Assembly (NCBI GenBank): GCA_045580485.1
Contig: JAZNNW010000116.1
Location: 1 to 6,922 of the forward strand
Direction of reading: 5' to 3'
Length of the DNA stretch: 6,922 nucleotides
From: Avoscillospira sp045580485
Lineage (GTDB): Bacteria > Bacillota > Clostridia > Oscillospirales > Oscillospiraceae
Under the pieces are notes generated by a model that did no database searches, was not told where the DNA came from, and saw only the letters and a list, made by a program, of their open reading frames with translations. Below, piece by piece: positions 6,499 to 6,922 of the stretch; position 1 is the stretch's first letter, and each line of letters starts with the position of its first letter. Made by a program: the position numbers and the translations under genes.

Positions 6499-6695
6499 AG
6501 ACCTGACCTCGATCCTGGCTTAACTGGCAGTCCAATCCCTGCACACCAAATAATCATCGTTCGGTGCACAATTTGTGTCAATTCATCAAGAGGAATGCGT
6601 CTGCCTGCATCATGCCAGTATTGAAGCAAACCTGTAAAAGCGGATGTAATCAATGCAATCACATACTCTGTTGCGGGATTCGTTTGGGCATCATT
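6470..6695 (-). repeat. Right copy of 226-bp direct repeat (decayed)
   Basis: About 92% identical, by hand alignment, to 2677-2902 and in the same orientation. It includes the end of a tetR-like gene and the start signals of the hydrolase. One extra A near 6551-6554 shifts the reading frame of the tetR part relative to the intact copy. Homology stops sharply at 6695/6696 on one side and in a T-run near 6470 on the other. Confidence 0.9.
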
Positions 6696-6707
6696 ACTTC
6701 TTTTCAT
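6495..6707 (-). pseudogene. TetR C-terminal remnant (70 aa, no DNA-binding domain)
   Basis: The first residues, MKRS, are joined directly to a segment matching residues 135-182 of the intact TetR protein with four substitutions in 48 positions. The whole helix-turn-helix and the first part of the ligand domain are missing. After TMI the frame differs from the intact gene because of a single inserted A, giving an unrelated tail (WCAGIGLPVKPGSRSGL). CGGAGT (6714-6719) lies 6 nt before the ATG, and a good promoter lies further upstream, so the fragment could still be made. It may be a dead remnant of a deleted and duplicated tetR gene, or a small helical peptide able to pair with the intact regulator. 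The remnant reading is more likely. Confidence 0.75.
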
Positions 6708-6742
6708 GTAAATACTCCGTAGAATTCAAAGTTTCCGCAGAT

Positions 6743-6771
6743 ATTATAACATAAAATTGTTAATCTTTCAC
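6743..6771 (-). promoter_or_regulatory. Promoter upstream of the TetR remnant
   Basis: On the minus strand, GTGAAA (6771-6766, four of six consensus bases) and a perfect TATAAT (6748-6743) are spaced by 17 nt. It lies immediately after the terminator of the preceding gene and about 35 nt before the remnant's start codon, with the ribosome binding site in between. I see no GTTGTCGG operator half-site here, so control by the TetR protein is not indicated. Confidence 0.55.
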
Positions 6772-6773
6772 CT

Positions 6774-6809
6774 AAAATAACGGTGCCGCCGAAGCGACAC
6801 CGTTATTTT
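6774..6809 (-). terminator. Strong terminator of the ABC-2 permease gene
   Basis: A 16-bp stem: AAAATAACGGTG (6774-6785) pairs with CACCGTTATTTT (6798-6809), and an inner CGC/GCG closes a 4-nt loop. In minus-strand RNA the loop is the very stable C(UUCG)G and the one odd pair becomes a G-U wobble; in plus-strand RNA that pair is a C-A mismatch. The orientation is therefore minus. The stem ends in UUUU and begins 3 nt past the permease stop codon. Confidence 0.85.
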
Positions 6810-6812
6810 GTG

Positions 6813-6922
6813 TTACGCCTTCCAAACCGCTTTAATGATATTGCTAATCTTGGGCGAGGTTCCGTACATAAGAACACCGACACGGTAAATTTTTGCGGAC
6901 AGTATACCGATCCCGAAGGTAG
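6813..6922 (-). CDS. ABC-2 type transporter permease, C-terminal end (partial)
   Basis: Only the last 35 residues and the TAA stop lie in the window; the gene continues beyond the right edge. The sequence TFGIGILSAKIYRVGVLMYG followed by a short lysine-containing tail matches the end of ABC-2 permeases of the NatB/YhaP kind, where the last membrane helix is followed by a SAKIYR-xGVLxYG motif. Such permeases work with a separate ATPase, often in sodium or drug export. The strong UUCG-loop terminator directly after it indicates a transcription unit separate from the TetR cassette. The call rests on a short segment and on my recall of the family motif. Confidence 0.65.
   Translation of the reverse strand, partial: TFGIGILSAKIYRVGVLMYGTSPKISNIIKAVWKA

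Noticed and set aside
6289..6624. Plus-strand open frame of 111 aa after the transporter
   Set aside because: It starts inside the transporter's terminator loop and its second half is antisense to the duplicated tetR segment; I see no ribosome binding site or family motif.
1..6922. CRISPR array, tRNA or rRNA genes, insertion sequence
   Set aside because: I saw no regularly spaced repeats, no cloverleaf-like sequence, no rRNA-like stretch and no transposase reading frame.

Overview
The window looks like low-to-moderate GC Gram-positive DNA, most likely a Clostridia-type Firmicute (Lachnospiraceae- or Oscillospiraceae-like). Three things suggest this: strong GGAGG-type ribosome binding sites, sigma-A style TTGACA/TATAAT promoters, and the families present (a fused ATPase-permease ABC exporter with a very large extracytoplasmic domain, and a phosphatidylglycerol lysyltransferase-type DUF2156 domain). 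The genus cannot be read from the sequence.

Layout. Positions 1-229 are non-coding and hold two inverted repeats and a short direct repeat. Positions 230-3304 are a tight four-gene minus-strand operon, in transcription order: TetR/AcrR-type regulator (3304-2699), membrane-anchored alpha/beta hydrolase (2706-1978), stand-alone DUF2156 / MprF C-terminal-like protein (1976-873) and small nitroreductase (895-230). Successive genes overlap or are separated by 1 nt. Positions 3305-3442 form a divergent regulatory region: two good promoters facing opposite ways overlap each other, and CCRACAAC/GTTGTCGG half-sites lie in and beside them. Positions 3443-6229 (plus strand) encode a 928-aa MacB/FtsX-type ABC transporter with ATPase and permease in one chain, followed by a rho-independent terminator (6269-6313).

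The right end contains a decayed duplication. A 226-bp direct repeat (2677-2902 versus 6470-6695, roughly 92% identical) carries the 3' part of tetR and the start of the hydrolase gene. The transporter gene and the 5' half of tetR are therefore bracketed by direct repeats. The right-hand copy has its own promoter and ribosome binding site, and encodes a 70-aa remnant with the TetR C-terminal helices but no DNA-binding domain. At the right edge is the 3' end of an unrelated minus-strand ABC-2 permease gene with a strong UUCG-loop terminator.

How it may work together (inference): the TetR protein probably represses both its own operon and the transporter through the shared operators, and releases them when a membrane-active or hydrophobic compound is sensed. 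The transporter would export or extract the compound, while the DUF2156 protein, hydrolase and nitroreductase would modify lipids or the compound. Nothing in the sequence identifies the substrate.
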